Part shown: positions 28,467-37,236 of the stretch, piece after piece
How the letters are laid out: the number at the start of each line of letters is the position of its first letter
Position numbering within the stretch: position 1 is the stretch's first letter
Notes under the pieces: model-generated
What the model was told of the DNA's origin: nothing
Database searches by the model: none
The model's input: the letters and a program-made list of their open reading frames with translations, nothing else
Program-made: the position numbers and the translations under genes
Source of the DNA: Verrucomicrobiales bacterium
GTDB taxonomy: Bacteria > Verrucomicrobiota > Verrucomicrobiia > Verrucomicrobiales > DEV007
Direction: 5' to 3'
DNA: 64,000 nt
Assembly: GCA_028033615.1 (NCBI GenBank)
Contig: JAOFDG010000003.1
Span: forward strand, 1-64,000

Positions 28467-28721
28467 ATGAAAACGGCAACTATAACAAACAAGAGCGACA
28501 TTACTAATTTCTTAGCAGAGCTTACATACGCACATGCGAATGCTACAAGTGACGCTTCTATAAACCCTTCTGTAAATGTAACCGTTAAGGAGATTGAGAA
28601 AGCTCATAAGTTGGGACTCTTAGCGGATAGATATTACGAAACTAAACGTACTCTCATGGCCGCTCAGACACTTGAGAGAGGTAAAGAACTTTACGCCGGA
28701 ATTCTTCCATACGGCATATAG
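28467..28721 (+). CDS. Small hypothetical protein, 84 aa
   Basis: ATG at 28467 (MKTATITNKSDITNFLAELTYAHANATSDA...), 4 nt after the previous stop; the track's 28443 start is probably too far upstream. Confidence 0.6.
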   Translation: MKTATITNKSDITNFLAELTYAHANATSDASINPSVNVTVKEIEKAHKLGLLADRYYETKRTLMAAQTLERGKELYAGILPYGI

Positions 28722-28755
28722 ATTTGGACTAGACCGCAATTAATCCAATAAACGG

Positions 28756-28794
28756 CGCTCACCTTGTTATCATTCATTTCAAGGTGGGCGTTTT
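28756..28794 (+). terminator. Rho-independent terminator of the 27238-28721 operon
   Basis: cgctcaccttg-(13 nt)-caaggtgggcg then TTTT; ~11-bp stem with one GU. Confidence 0.8.
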
Positions 28795-28838
28795 ATTAAG
28801 TATAACCCACTTTATAGGCGAGTGTTATTGAACAAGGA

Positions 28839-29132
28839 TTAATCTTTGTGGTTGTTAGCCATCTTTTTTAGGTACCACCGCATGTCCGTTAGAACATCAA
28901 TTACAAAACCTGCAAAAAACATTTGAAGTGATACTGCAAGACAAATTGCAAAATTTGCAAAGCCTTCTTCTTCATCAATTGCGTTCACAAGAAATATAAA
29001 TGTGGGTATAATTCCTAGTGCTCCAAAAATTTTAAACAATATCGCCCATCCCGATGAAGCGGGAGACTCAGCTTCCTTCTCGGAAGAACCTTGTTTTTCT
29101 ATGCCTAAAAAATCTTCTGTTTCAGTGCTCAT
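28839..29132 (-). CDS. Small membrane protein, 97 aa
   Basis: SGWAILFKIFGALGIIPTFIFLVNAI...FANFAICLAVSLQMFFAGFVIDVL, two TM segments. Confidence 0.6.
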   Translation of the reverse strand: MSTETEDFLGIEKQGSSEKEAESPASSGWAILFKIFGALGIIPTFIFLVNAIDEEEGFANFAICLAVSLQMFFAGFVIDVLTDMRWYLKKMANNHKD

Positions 29133-29371
29133 GACTTTTGTTTAGCAAAAAGAGCCATCAAGAAAATAGCTAGTGGCAGATTGATTAAAATAGGTCTAGC
29201 AAAATAATACCAACTAGCCAAATCAAAACTCTCAGTATCACCCCCATACCTATCTAACCAAACAACATAATATATGATAAAATCTATTGAAAGTCCGATT
29301 GAAGCGATCAACGCTAATGTCCGCAATAGTTTCATATTCATAGAATACTCAAAAAGAATCTTGAGCGTCAA
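29129..29371 (-). CDS. Small membrane protein, 80 aa
   Basis: 4-nt overlap with the next minus ORF; LIASIGLSIDFIIYYVVWLD and PILINLPLAIFLMALFA TM segments. Confidence 0.55.
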   Translation of the reverse strand: MTLKILFEYSMNMKLLRTLALIASIGLSIDFIIYYVVWLDRYGGDTESFDLASWYYFARPILINLPLAIFLMALFAKQKS

Positions 29372-29426
29372 TCATTACAGCGAGCATTAAGTGATAGGCG
29401 ATTGTGGTTATAGGGTTATGATTAAA

Positions 29427-29449
29427 ATTTTTCTACGGCCTTTTTCTAC
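29427..29449 (+). repeat. Right arm-type repeat (putative Int/Xis binding sites)
   Basis: atttttctacggcctttttctac, identical to 21865-21887 and in the same orientation. Confidence 0.75.
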
Positions 29450-29574
29450 GGTCATGCACCAAATTTATCGCAAACTGTGAAAAGCAGTGCAATGGGGAGA
29501 AAACGAAAGAGCTATTTTTGTAGGAAAATGAACGTTTAGCAACGTCTTGCAAAAAGGGAAAATGCTCAAATTGT

Positions 29575-29615
29575 GATTAGAAATCCGTTGCTCTATCCAG
29601 CTGAGCTAAGGGAGC
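29575..29615. repeat. Right attachment repeat (attR), partial tRNA-Arg 5' half
   Basis: Exact copy of 21779-21819. The 3' half of the tRNA is absent here. Confidence 0.95.
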
Positions 29616-29773
29616 AGTCTTAAAATTAATTTAATCGACACTTAACATCTGGTAGGTTGATATGCAAATAAACTGAGTATCATTGCTAAATTAATATTCT
29701 TCCTAAAAATAAAGTGCATTTACTTATACTAATTCATTGTAAGATAGATATAATTTGCTATTAAATCTTAGTT

Positions 29774-30511
29774 TTGGAAGCTGAAAATAGAGTATCCCTG
29801 GAAATTTTTGAAGGTCCACTTGACCTCCTTCTTTATTTAATAAAGAAGGACGAGGTAGATATTTACGAGGTGTCTGTCGAGAGGATTACCGATCAGTACT
29901 TAGAGTATATAGATACGTTTAAAATTCTCAATATTGAATTGGCCAGTGAATTCATAGTTATGGCTGCTAATTTAATGTATATTAAAAGTAGGACTCTTTT
30001 GCCGAGAAATGAACAGGCACCAGAAGAGGATATAGATGAAGAGGACCCTCGTTGGGAACTTATCCGACAGTTAGTAGAATATAAAAAATTTAAAGATGCC
30101 GCAAATTATCTTGAAAAAAGAGAGGTCGAAAATCAAAAATTTTATTCTGCTGAACAGCAATTTTGTGATGATCTAGAGGAGGAGGGTGAGCCAATTGTCA
30201 ATGTTGGTATTTTTGAGCTTATACAGGCTTTTCAGGGTGTTTTAAAAAGGTTCGACGACGAGGATGATTTAACTGAGATAGCTGATGATAGATTCACTGT
30301 TAGTGATAAAATAGATTATCTTATCACAAATGTTTCCAAAGGTCAGAAGGTTAAGTTTTATCAATTATTTGAGGAGGCTAGTACAAAAAGTGAGGTTTTA
30401 GTCACCTTTCTTGCATTGCTCGAATTAATTCGCCTAAATGAGTTTCAAGTGCGCCAAAATGGAGTTCTAGGGGAAATTGAGCTAACTAGGACTAATTTGG
30501 GCGAGATTTAA
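29774..30511 (+). CDS. scpA: Segregation and condensation protein A
   Basis: VSLEIFEGPLDLLLYLIKKDEVDIYEVSVERITDQYLEYI...; TTG start. Confidence 0.92.
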   Translation: MEAENRVSLEIFEGPLDLLLYLIKKDEVDIYEVSVERITDQYLEYIDTFKILNIELASEFIVMAANLMYIKSRTLLPRNEQAPEEDIDEEDPRWELIRQLVEYKKFKDAANYLEKREVENQKFYSAEQQFCDDLEEEGEPIVNVGIFELIQAFQGVLKRFDDEDDLTEIADDRFTVSDKIDYLITNVSKGQKVKFYQLFEEASTKSEVLVTFLALLELIRLNEFQVRQNGVLGEIELTRTNLGEI

Positions 30512-30635
30512 TCGATTAGATACTCTTCCTATTGGGTTTACAACTTGACGCTAAGAAGACTAATTATATAGTTATTATCTTCGATAAAAAGGGTGGACTT
30601 GTAGTTCCGCTCTTTTTTCGTCTCAATGTAAAAAA

Positions 30636-32009
30636 ATGACTAGCGAAATACAGGTTCTCTTTGAGTATTACGAAAAGGAAAAAGGAATACCTCGTGACAC
30701 TATGGTTGAGGCTCTTGAAACTGCCTTGCTTTCTGCTGCGCGTAAGAGTGTTGGCCCTGCCCGAGAGTTACGGGTAGATGTTAATCCAGAAAAAGGTGAT
30801 ATTGTCGCAGTTGCAAAATTAATTGCCTCAGAAACAGTAAAATCTCCATACGAAGAGATCTCAATGGAGATAGCTCGAAAAATTAATCCTGAAGCTCAAC
30901 TTGGAGATGAGATTGAAGTCAAAGTGACGCCAACGGATTTTGGCAGAATCGCGGCTCAAACTGCCAGACAAACAATGATGCAACAACTTCGCATTGCTGA
31001 AAAGGCAATGATTTACGACGAGTTTAAAGATCGTGCAGGTGACATTGTGGGAGGTACAGTAAGACGGTTTGATAAATCCGACGTCATGGTAGACCTAGGT
31101 AAATTCGAGGGGACTATGCCCTCTAGAGAGCGGGTAACTACAGATCAGTACAGTATAGGTGATAGAATTCGAGCTTATGTTGTGGCGGTTGAAAATGGTT
31201 CTAGAGGTCCTGAAATCATATTGTCGCGAAGTCATCCAAATTTTGTTAGAAGATTATTTGAGTTTGAGGTTAGTGAAATTGCAGATCAAACTGTTGAAAT
31301 TCGAGGTATTGCAAGGGAGCCAGGTTTTAGAACAAAAGTAGCTGTGTATTCAGATGATCCTAAAGTAGACCCCGTAGGAGCTTGCGTGGGCCTTCGTGGC
31401 GCTAGAGTGAAGAATATAGTTAGAGAATTAAATAACGAAAAAGTTGATATAATAAGATGGAGTGAGGATCTTACCGAGTTCGTTACAGATGCATTGAAAC
31501 CAGCAATCATAAGGTCTATTGAGATTGATGAAGGGCAGAAACAGGTAAGGGTCACCGTTGATGAAGAGGAGTTATCAAAAGCTATTGGAAGGAGAGGCCA
31601 AAATGCAAGATTAACTTCAAGATTGCTTGGATGGGATGTTCAAATAGACAAGGATGCATCGAAGACGGAGATTTTTGAGAAAAGAGTTATTGATGCGGCT
31701 GATGAATTTGTTTCGAAAATTGGAGAGGACATTATTGATTCAGATACGGCAATAAAATTAGTTAAGGGTGGAATCGTTAATTTGGAGTTCTTTTCAATGG
31801 TTGATGTCAGTGACGTTGCGGAAATATTGGAAGGTGACCATGATACAGCAACAAAAATATGCGATGCGGCTAAAAAAATAGCTCCTGAAACTGGAGGTGA
31901 GCCAGCTTCAGGCAACAATGTTATTGGGCAATCAAATGATGAAAACAATGATTCGAAGGAGGATGAAAAATCTGAAGAGTCTAAGGGTGAACAAGAGTCC
32001 GAGCAGTAG
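30636..32009 (+). CDS. nusA: Transcription termination/antitermination protein NusA
   Basis: S1/KH content: PEIILSRSHPNFVRRLFEFEV, DPVGACVGLRGARVKNIVREL, LSKAIGRRGQNARLTSRLLGW; acidic C-terminal tail. Confidence 0.95.
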   Translation: MTSEIQVLFEYYEKEKGIPRDTMVEALETALLSAARKSVGPARELRVDVNPEKGDIVAVAKLIASETVKSPYEEISMEIARKINPEAQLGDEIEVKVTPTDFGRIAAQTARQTMMQQLRIAEKAMIYDEFKDRAGDIVGGTVRRFDKSDVMVDLGKFEGTMPSRERVTTDQYSIGDRIRAYVVAVENGSRGPEIILSRSHPNFVRRLFEFEVSEIADQTVEIRGIAREPGFRTKVAVYSDDPKVDPVGACVGLRGARVKNIVRELNNEKVDIIRWSEDLTEFVTDALKPAIIRSIEIDEGQKQVRVTVDEEELSKAIGRRGQNARLTSRLLGWDVQIDKDASKTEIFEKRVIDAADEFVSKIGEDIIDSDTAIKLVKGGIVNLEFFSMVDVSDVAEILEGDHDTATKICDAAKKIAPETGGEPASGNNVIGQSNDENNDSKEDEKSEESKGEQESEQ

Positions 32010-32048
32010 TACCGGAATTCGCACCTATGAAAAAAAAAGAACAACTTA

Positions 32049-34097
32049 ATGCCAAAAAACTTAAATTCGGAAGAATCCGATCAAAAAAATGAGGAGGCTT
32101 CTTCTAATAAGGAGGGTATAAATTCACCTGGTAAAGAGGCTCTATCTCTGTTCGAGGAGCAGGAGAAAAGAGAAGCCCGAAAGAATAAAAAAAGGGAGCC
32201 TGGCATTTCGGCAAATAAAGTGGGAGGAATTTTACCGCCGATATCTAAACTTATTGATGATGATTCAGCGGAGTCTACACTCGATAGTAATAAAGAAGAG
32301 ACTAGTTCCGAAGAATCAAAGGTTATCCATATTAAGCCTCCAATTATATTAAAAGACCTTTCTGACAAAATGGGCATTAAGCCTTTTAATGTCATTCGCG
32401 ATCTAATGGAGTTAGATGTTTTTGCGAGTCTTGATAGTTCGATTGAGCCAGAGGTTGCTACTGAAATTTGCGAGAAACATGGTTTTGTTTTTGAGAAGGA
32501 AAAAAGAGAGAAAGGCGGAGGAATTCATAAAGTTGAAGAGGTTATCGAGGAGCCTCCACCACCGGAGCCAGAATTAAAAGGAGAAGAAGAATTACCTTTG
32601 CGCCCTCCTGTAGTTACAGTAATGGGGCATGTTGATCATGGTAAAACCTCAATTTTGGACGCTATCCGCAAAAGTCGAGTAGCCGCCGGAGAGGCTGGTG
32701 GAATAACTCAGCATATTAATGCTTATAGTGTAGATCATAATGATGATTCTATTACTTTTATCGATACTCCTGGTCATGCGGCATTTACTGAGATGCGGGC
32801 TAGGGGAGCAAATATCACTGATATAGTGGTTCTTGTAATTGCTGCAAACGATGGAATTATGCCAACGACGCATGAAGCTATTAGTCATGCTCGTGCAGCG
32901 GGTGTAACTATTATAGTTGCCATAAATAAGATTGATCTTCCGAATGCTGATCTCAACAAAGTAATAGGACAGCTTCAAGAAAATGATCTTACTCCAGAGG
33001 ATTGGGGTGGTGAAACCATTTGTGTACAAACTTCTGCCACACAAGGGCTGGGAGTAGATGATTTGCTCGAAATGATATCTCTTCAATCTGAAGTTATGGA
33101 GCTTAGGGCAAATCCTGAAGGAGCTGCTCGGGGTATTGTGATTGAAGCTAGTAGTAAGGCAGGTAAGGGTGCTACTGCAAGTATAATAGTTAGAACTGGT
33201 AATCTTATAATTGGAGATTCTTTTATATGTGGTCCTTACTATGGTAAAGTAAAGCTTCTTCTAGATGATCGTGGTAACCAATTAAAGGAAGCTGGTCCTT
33301 CTATGCCCATTGAGGTTTTGGGCTTTAGCGGTGTTCCTAAAGTCGGCGATGAGTTGGTTGTCATGGAGAGTGAGCGCGCAGTTAAAAAGCTAAGTGAGGA
33401 AAGGCTTGAAGAGTTAAGGCATGAAAAGTTGATGAAGCCTGTTAAGGCAAGGCTTCAAGATATCTGGGCGGATGTAGGCTCGACTAAGAAAACTTTAAAG
33501 CTTGTCCTTAAAGCTGATGTACAGGGTTCAATTCAAGCTATCGAAGGGTCTCTAATGGAGATAAAAAGCGACAAGGTGGAAGTTGAAATTTTACATAAAG
33601 CAGCTGGACCCATATCTGAGTCAGACGTTTTACTTTGCAGCGCTTCTAATGCAATCATTATTGGATTTGGTGTTAAGGTTGAAAATAAGGCTCTTAGGTT
33701 GAGTAAAAAAGAGAGTGTTGAAATAAGATTATACAGCGTTATTTATGAGCTTATTGATCAGATAAAGGATGCCATGTTAGGCATGCTTGACACTGTGAGT
33801 AGAGAAAAAGTGTTGGGAAGAGCAGAAGTTAAACAAGTATTTAAGATAAAGAGGGGTCGAGTTGGTGGTTGTATTGTTAATGAAGGCTTAGTTAACAGAA
33901 AAGCTAGAGCTAGAGTTATTCGTGAAGGTCAGGCTGTATATGATGGAGGCTTTCAGACCTTAAAGAGATTTCAAGATGAAGCTGAGACTGTTAAGATGGG
34001 GCTCGAGTGTGGTATTCGTTTAGGTAGTTACTTGGAATATGAGGTTGGTGATATTATTGAGTGTTATGAACTAGAAAAGGTTGAACAAACTTTATAG
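32049..34097 (+). CDS. infB: Translation initiation factor IF-2
   Basis: PPVVTVMGHVDHGKTSILDAIRKSRVAAGEAGGITQHI... Confidence 0.97.
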   Translation: MPKNLNSEESDQKNEEASSNKEGINSPGKEALSLFEEQEKREARKNKKREPGISANKVGGILPPISKLIDDDSAESTLDSNKEETSSEESKVIHIKPPIILKDLSDKMGIKPFNVIRDLMELDVFASLDSSIEPEVATEICEKHGFVFEKEKREKGGGIHKVEEVIEEPPPPEPELKGEEELPLRPPVVTVMGHVDHGKTSILDAIRKSRVAAGEAGGITQHINAYSVDHNDDSITFIDTPGHAAFTEMRARGANITDIVVLVIAANDGIMPTTHEAISHARAAGVTIIVAINKIDLPNADLNKVIGQLQENDLTPEDWGGETICVQTSATQGLGVDDLLEMISLQSEVMELRANPEGAARGIVIEASSKAGKGATASIIVRTGNLIIGDSFICGPYYGKVKLLLDDRGNQLKEAGPSMPIEVLGFSGVPKVGDELVVMESERAVKKLSEERLEELRHEKLMKPVKARLQDIWADVGSTKKTLKLVLKADVQGSIQAIEGSLMEIKSDKVEVEILHKAAGPISESDVLLCSASNAIIIGFGVKVENKALRLSKKESVEIRLYSVIYELIDQIKDAMLGMLDTVSREKVLGRAEVKQVFKIKRGRVGGCIVNEGLVNRKARARVIREGQAVYDGGFQTLKRFQDEAETVKMGLECGIRLGSYLEYEVGDIIECYELEKVEQTL

Positions 34098-34176
34098 TAA
34101 ATTAACCTAATACTAATAAGCGGTTCATGGCTAAAAGCAGAATCATTAAACAGTAAAATTAGATTTAAATTGAAAT

Positions 34177-34566
34177 ATGAGTCAACGCCTTTTACGTGTT
34201 CGTGAATTGCTTAAGAGGGAAGTTGGCTCATTGCTTACTAATGACTATTCATTTAATGCATTAGTTACCGTTAATGACGTTGATGTGACTCCTGATTTAA
34301 AGAATGCCCATATATTTATCGGAATAATTGGTAATGAATCCGAGAAGATTAAGATAGTTAACAGGCTTAATAAAGACAGGGGATCCATTCAGCACAAGGT
34401 TTCTAAACGTGTGGTTATGAAGTTCACTCCAAAAATGCACTTTAAATCCGACCTTTCCATAGAGCGCGGCGTTAGAACACTGTCGATTATTGAGAGTTTA
34501 GATTCTGCAGAAGGACTCAATAGCGATGAATTAGATTCTACCCTTTACGAGAACAACGAGGATTAG
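34177..34566 (+). CDS. rbfA: Ribosome-binding factor A
   Basis: Small KH-like protein immediately after infB; TVNDVDVTPDLKNAHIFIGIIG and RVVMKFTPKMHFKSDLSIERG. Confidence 0.9.
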   Translation: MSQRLLRVRELLKREVGSLLTNDYSFNALVTVNDVDVTPDLKNAHIFIGIIGNESEKIKIVNRLNKDRGSIQHKVSKRVVMKFTPKMHFKSDLSIERGVRTLSIIESLDSAEGLNSDELDSTLYENNED

Positions 34567-34580
34567 GAGTAAATTATAAA

Positions 34581-35570
34581 ATGAGTTCTAATTTACAAAA
34601 TTGTTCATTTGAGGACATTGGAAATAAGATTCGTAATTCCTCGAGAGTATTGATTTTATCTCATGTTCGCCCTGATGGTGATGCGATAGGCTCACAGATT
34701 GCATTTGGTTCTAGTTTAGAAGAGATTGGTAAGGAAGTTATTCTTATGAATGAGGATGGGTGCCCTTCTAATCTATCATTCTTAAAAGGCTCTGATAAAG
34801 TTATTACGCCAACTGGGGATAAGATAGAGGCTGATTTATGTCTAGTTCTAGATACTGCTAATTATGAGAGAATAGGATTAGGCTGTGCTAGTATAGTTGA
34901 AAGCATTGAAAATGTTATCAATATCGACCATCACATCACAAATGAGATGTACGGAGATTTGTACTATGTAGATCCCAGCTCACCGGCGACAGCACAAATA
35001 ATTTTTGAATTTTTAAGTGATCAAAAATTACCAATTAATCCGACTTCTAGAGATGCTGTTTTTATAGGTCTCTCTACGGATACAGGTGGTTTCAGATACC
35101 CAGCGACAACAGCTCGCTCTTTTGAGATTGGTGCCGATTTGTTGAAACTAGGTGCTGACTGTGGGGAGCTATCCTCAATGGTCTATGAAAGATATTCCTT
35201 TAAAAGAATAGAACTTTTGAGGGAGCTTTTGGGGAATTTAAAGATTACTTCCAATGGGAAAGTCGCCTCGTGGGTTTTAAGTATGGAAATAAAAAATCGA
35301 CTTTCTTTAAGACCTGAGGATAGCGAGAATTTAACTGATGTTATCAGGGGAATTGAAACTGTTCAAGTTGCTGTCTTCTTTGAAGAATTAAAAAGCCGAG
35401 ACATAAGAATAAGTATGAGGTCTAAGAATGTTAATTTCGCGGACGTTAGTAAGATTTGTGGAAATTTTGGTGGTGGTGGGCATCCCCTAGCAGCGGGAGC
35501 AAAGGTTGAAGGCGATATAATTAATGTAGCAGAGGAAGTTTTAAATCATATTGATAGACTCATTATTTAA
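34581..35570 (+). CDS. DHH-family phosphoesterase (NrnA-like)
   Basis: VLILSHVRPDGDAIGSQIAFG, NIDHHITNEMYGDLYYVDPSSPATAQII, GNFGGGGHPLAAGAKVEG. Confidence 0.9.
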   Translation: MSSNLQNCSFEDIGNKIRNSSRVLILSHVRPDGDAIGSQIAFGSSLEEIGKEVILMNEDGCPSNLSFLKGSDKVITPTGDKIEADLCLVLDTANYERIGLGCASIVESIENVINIDHHITNEMYGDLYYVDPSSPATAQIIFEFLSDQKLPINPTSRDAVFIGLSTDTGGFRYPATTARSFEIGADLLKLGADCGELSSMVYERYSFKRIELLRELLGNLKITSNGKVASWVLSMEIKNRLSLRPEDSENLTDVIRGIETVQVAVFFEELKSRDIRISMRSKNVNFADVSKICGNFGGGGHPLAAGAKVEGDIINVAEEVLNHIDRLII

Positions 35571-35572
35571 GT

Positions 35573-36286
35573 ATGGAAAATGTAGATGGAGTATTATTAG
35601 TAGACAAAGATCCTGATATGACATCCCACGATGTAGTCGCAGTGGCAAGGAAAACGCTTGGACAGAAAAAGGTAGGTCATTGTGGAACATTGGACCCGAT
35701 GGCAACTGGATTACTCATTCTGACTTTAGGAAAAGGTACCAAAATACAGGACCTCTTGATGGCTGAAGACAAAGAATATGTTGGAACAGTGAAGTTGGGA
35801 GAAGAGACAACGACTCAAGATGGGCAGGGAGAAATTGTTTCTTCAAAAGATGTTCCCGAACTAAGTGATGAGGAAATTATTTCAGTATTGGAAGAGTTTA
35901 GAGGAGACTTTTATCAGACTCCACCTATGGTGAGTGCTATAAAGAAAGATGGGGTGCCATTATATAAATTAGCTAGACAAGGTAAGGAAGTTAAGCGAGA
36001 TCCACGGCTCGTTCATGTGTACGACTATGAGTTAACTTCTTTAGATTTACCTAAATTTGATTTTCGGGTAGTTTGCAGCAAAGGATTTTATGTCAGGACG
36101 TACGCACATGAAATTGGTTCCAAAATTGGGTGCGGTGCACACTTGAGTGCTTTAAGAAGAACTAAGTCTGGAAAATTCAGTGCTGCTGGGGCCATTAGTT
36201 TTAGTGAATTAAAAAACGGTACTAGGGATAGTGTTGCTGATAGAGCAATGAGCCTTGCAGAAGTTTCTAGATTAAGGGGCGTTTGA
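35573..36286 (+). CDS. truB: tRNA pseudouridine(55) synthase
   Basis: GVLLVDKDPDMTSHDVVAVARKTLGQKKVGHCGTLDPMATGLLIL. Confidence 0.95.
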   Translation: MENVDGVLLVDKDPDMTSHDVVAVARKTLGQKKVGHCGTLDPMATGLLILTLGKGTKIQDLLMAEDKEYVGTVKLGEETTTQDGQGEIVSSKDVPELSDEEIISVLEEFRGDFYQTPPMVSAIKKDGVPLYKLARQGKEVKRDPRLVHVYDYELTSLDLPKFDFRVVCSKGFYVRTYAHEIGSKIGCGAHLSALRRTKSGKFSAAGAISFSELKNGTRDSVADRAMSLAEVSRLRGV

Positions 36287-36304
36287 ATTAATTTTTTTAC
36301 TTAA

Positions 36305-37216
36305 GTGAGAATAGAAAGTTTTAGTGAGCTAAATTCAATAAAAGGTGTAGTCAATATTGCGATTGGTATTTTTGATGGGCTTCATCGTGGTCACTTAAAA
36401 GTCATTAGTAAGGCATGTTCTAAACCAGAAGTTTCTGTTGTTCTTACTTTTGAACCTCACCCTATGAGTATTATTAGCCCTGAAAAAGCTCCACCATTTA
36501 TTAGCTCAATAGATTGCAGACAAATGCTCTTAAATGAATTAGGAGTTAATAAATTCATGGTTCTTCCATTTGATAAATTAAGAGCCAGTCAAGAGCCTGA
36601 AGAATTTGTTGAGGAATTGGTTAGTAATTGTGATCTAGGTTCAATAAGCGTTGGGGATGATTTTCGGTTTGGAAAAGGAAGAAAGGGGGATGTTAAATTA
36701 CTCAAAAAGTTCTCTGAAAAGTATCAATTTGAGGTTTTTGAAATTGAAAGATTAAAAGATAAAAATGGATTGGTTATAAGTAGTAGCAGGGTAAGAGAAA
36801 AATTATTGGAGGGTGACTTTAAGACTGTTAGCGATCTGCTTGGTAGAGATTTTGCCCTTTCTGGATCGGTAGTAAAGGGAAAGGGATTGGGGCGTCAAAT
36901 TGGGGCGCCTACTGCGAATGTTGATTGTAATGTGCCTAGAATGTTGAGGTATGGGGTCTATGCTGTCAAAGTTTTCTTCGAGAATCAAGAGTTTCAAGGC
37001 ATAGCCAATTTAGGTTTTCGGCCAACTGTTAACAGAGATGATAATGTAAGCCCTTTACTCGAGGTTCATTTATTTAACTTCAATACAAACATATATGGGA
37101 AGAAGTTGGCTGTTAATTTCAAAAATTTTATAAGGCCTGAAATCAAGTTTAATAGTTTAGATGAACTAAAGTCACAAATTAACCAAGATATTAATTGTGC
37201 TCAAAAAAGTTTTTAA
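36305..37216 (+). CDS. ribF: Bifunctional riboflavin kinase/FAD synthetase
   Basis: IGIFDGLHRGHLKVI, SSSRVREKLLEGDF, GKGLGRQIGAPTANVD, YGVYAV; GTG start. Confidence 0.94.
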   Translation: MRIESFSELNSIKGVVNIAIGIFDGLHRGHLKVISKACSKPEVSVVLTFEPHPMSIISPEKAPPFISSIDCRQMLLNELGVNKFMVLPFDKLRASQEPEEFVEELVSNCDLGSISVGDDFRFGKGRKGDVKLLKKFSEKYQFEVFEIERLKDKNGLVISSSRVREKLLEGDFKTVSDLLGRDFALSGSVVKGKGLGRQIGAPTANVDCNVPRMLRYGVYAVKVFFENQEFQGIANLGFRPTVNRDDNVSPLLEVHLFNFNTNIYGKKLAVNFKNFIRPEIKFNSLDELKSQINQDINCAQKSF

Positions 37217-37236
37217 AAGATATCGAGGCATTCTTA

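Larger units (their letters stand above)
21779..29615. mobile_element. Integrative element in tRNA-Arg (integrase, excisionase-like, replication-like, cargo)
   Basis: Exact 41-bp direct repeats at the ends; integrase next to the tRNA; no housekeeping genes inside, with scpA-nusA-infB resuming immediately to the right. Confidence 0.92.

Noticed and set aside
32649-33086. 145-aa antisense ORF opposite infB
   Set aside because: Lies over the highly conserved IF-2 GTPase domain; no RBS or domain evidence.
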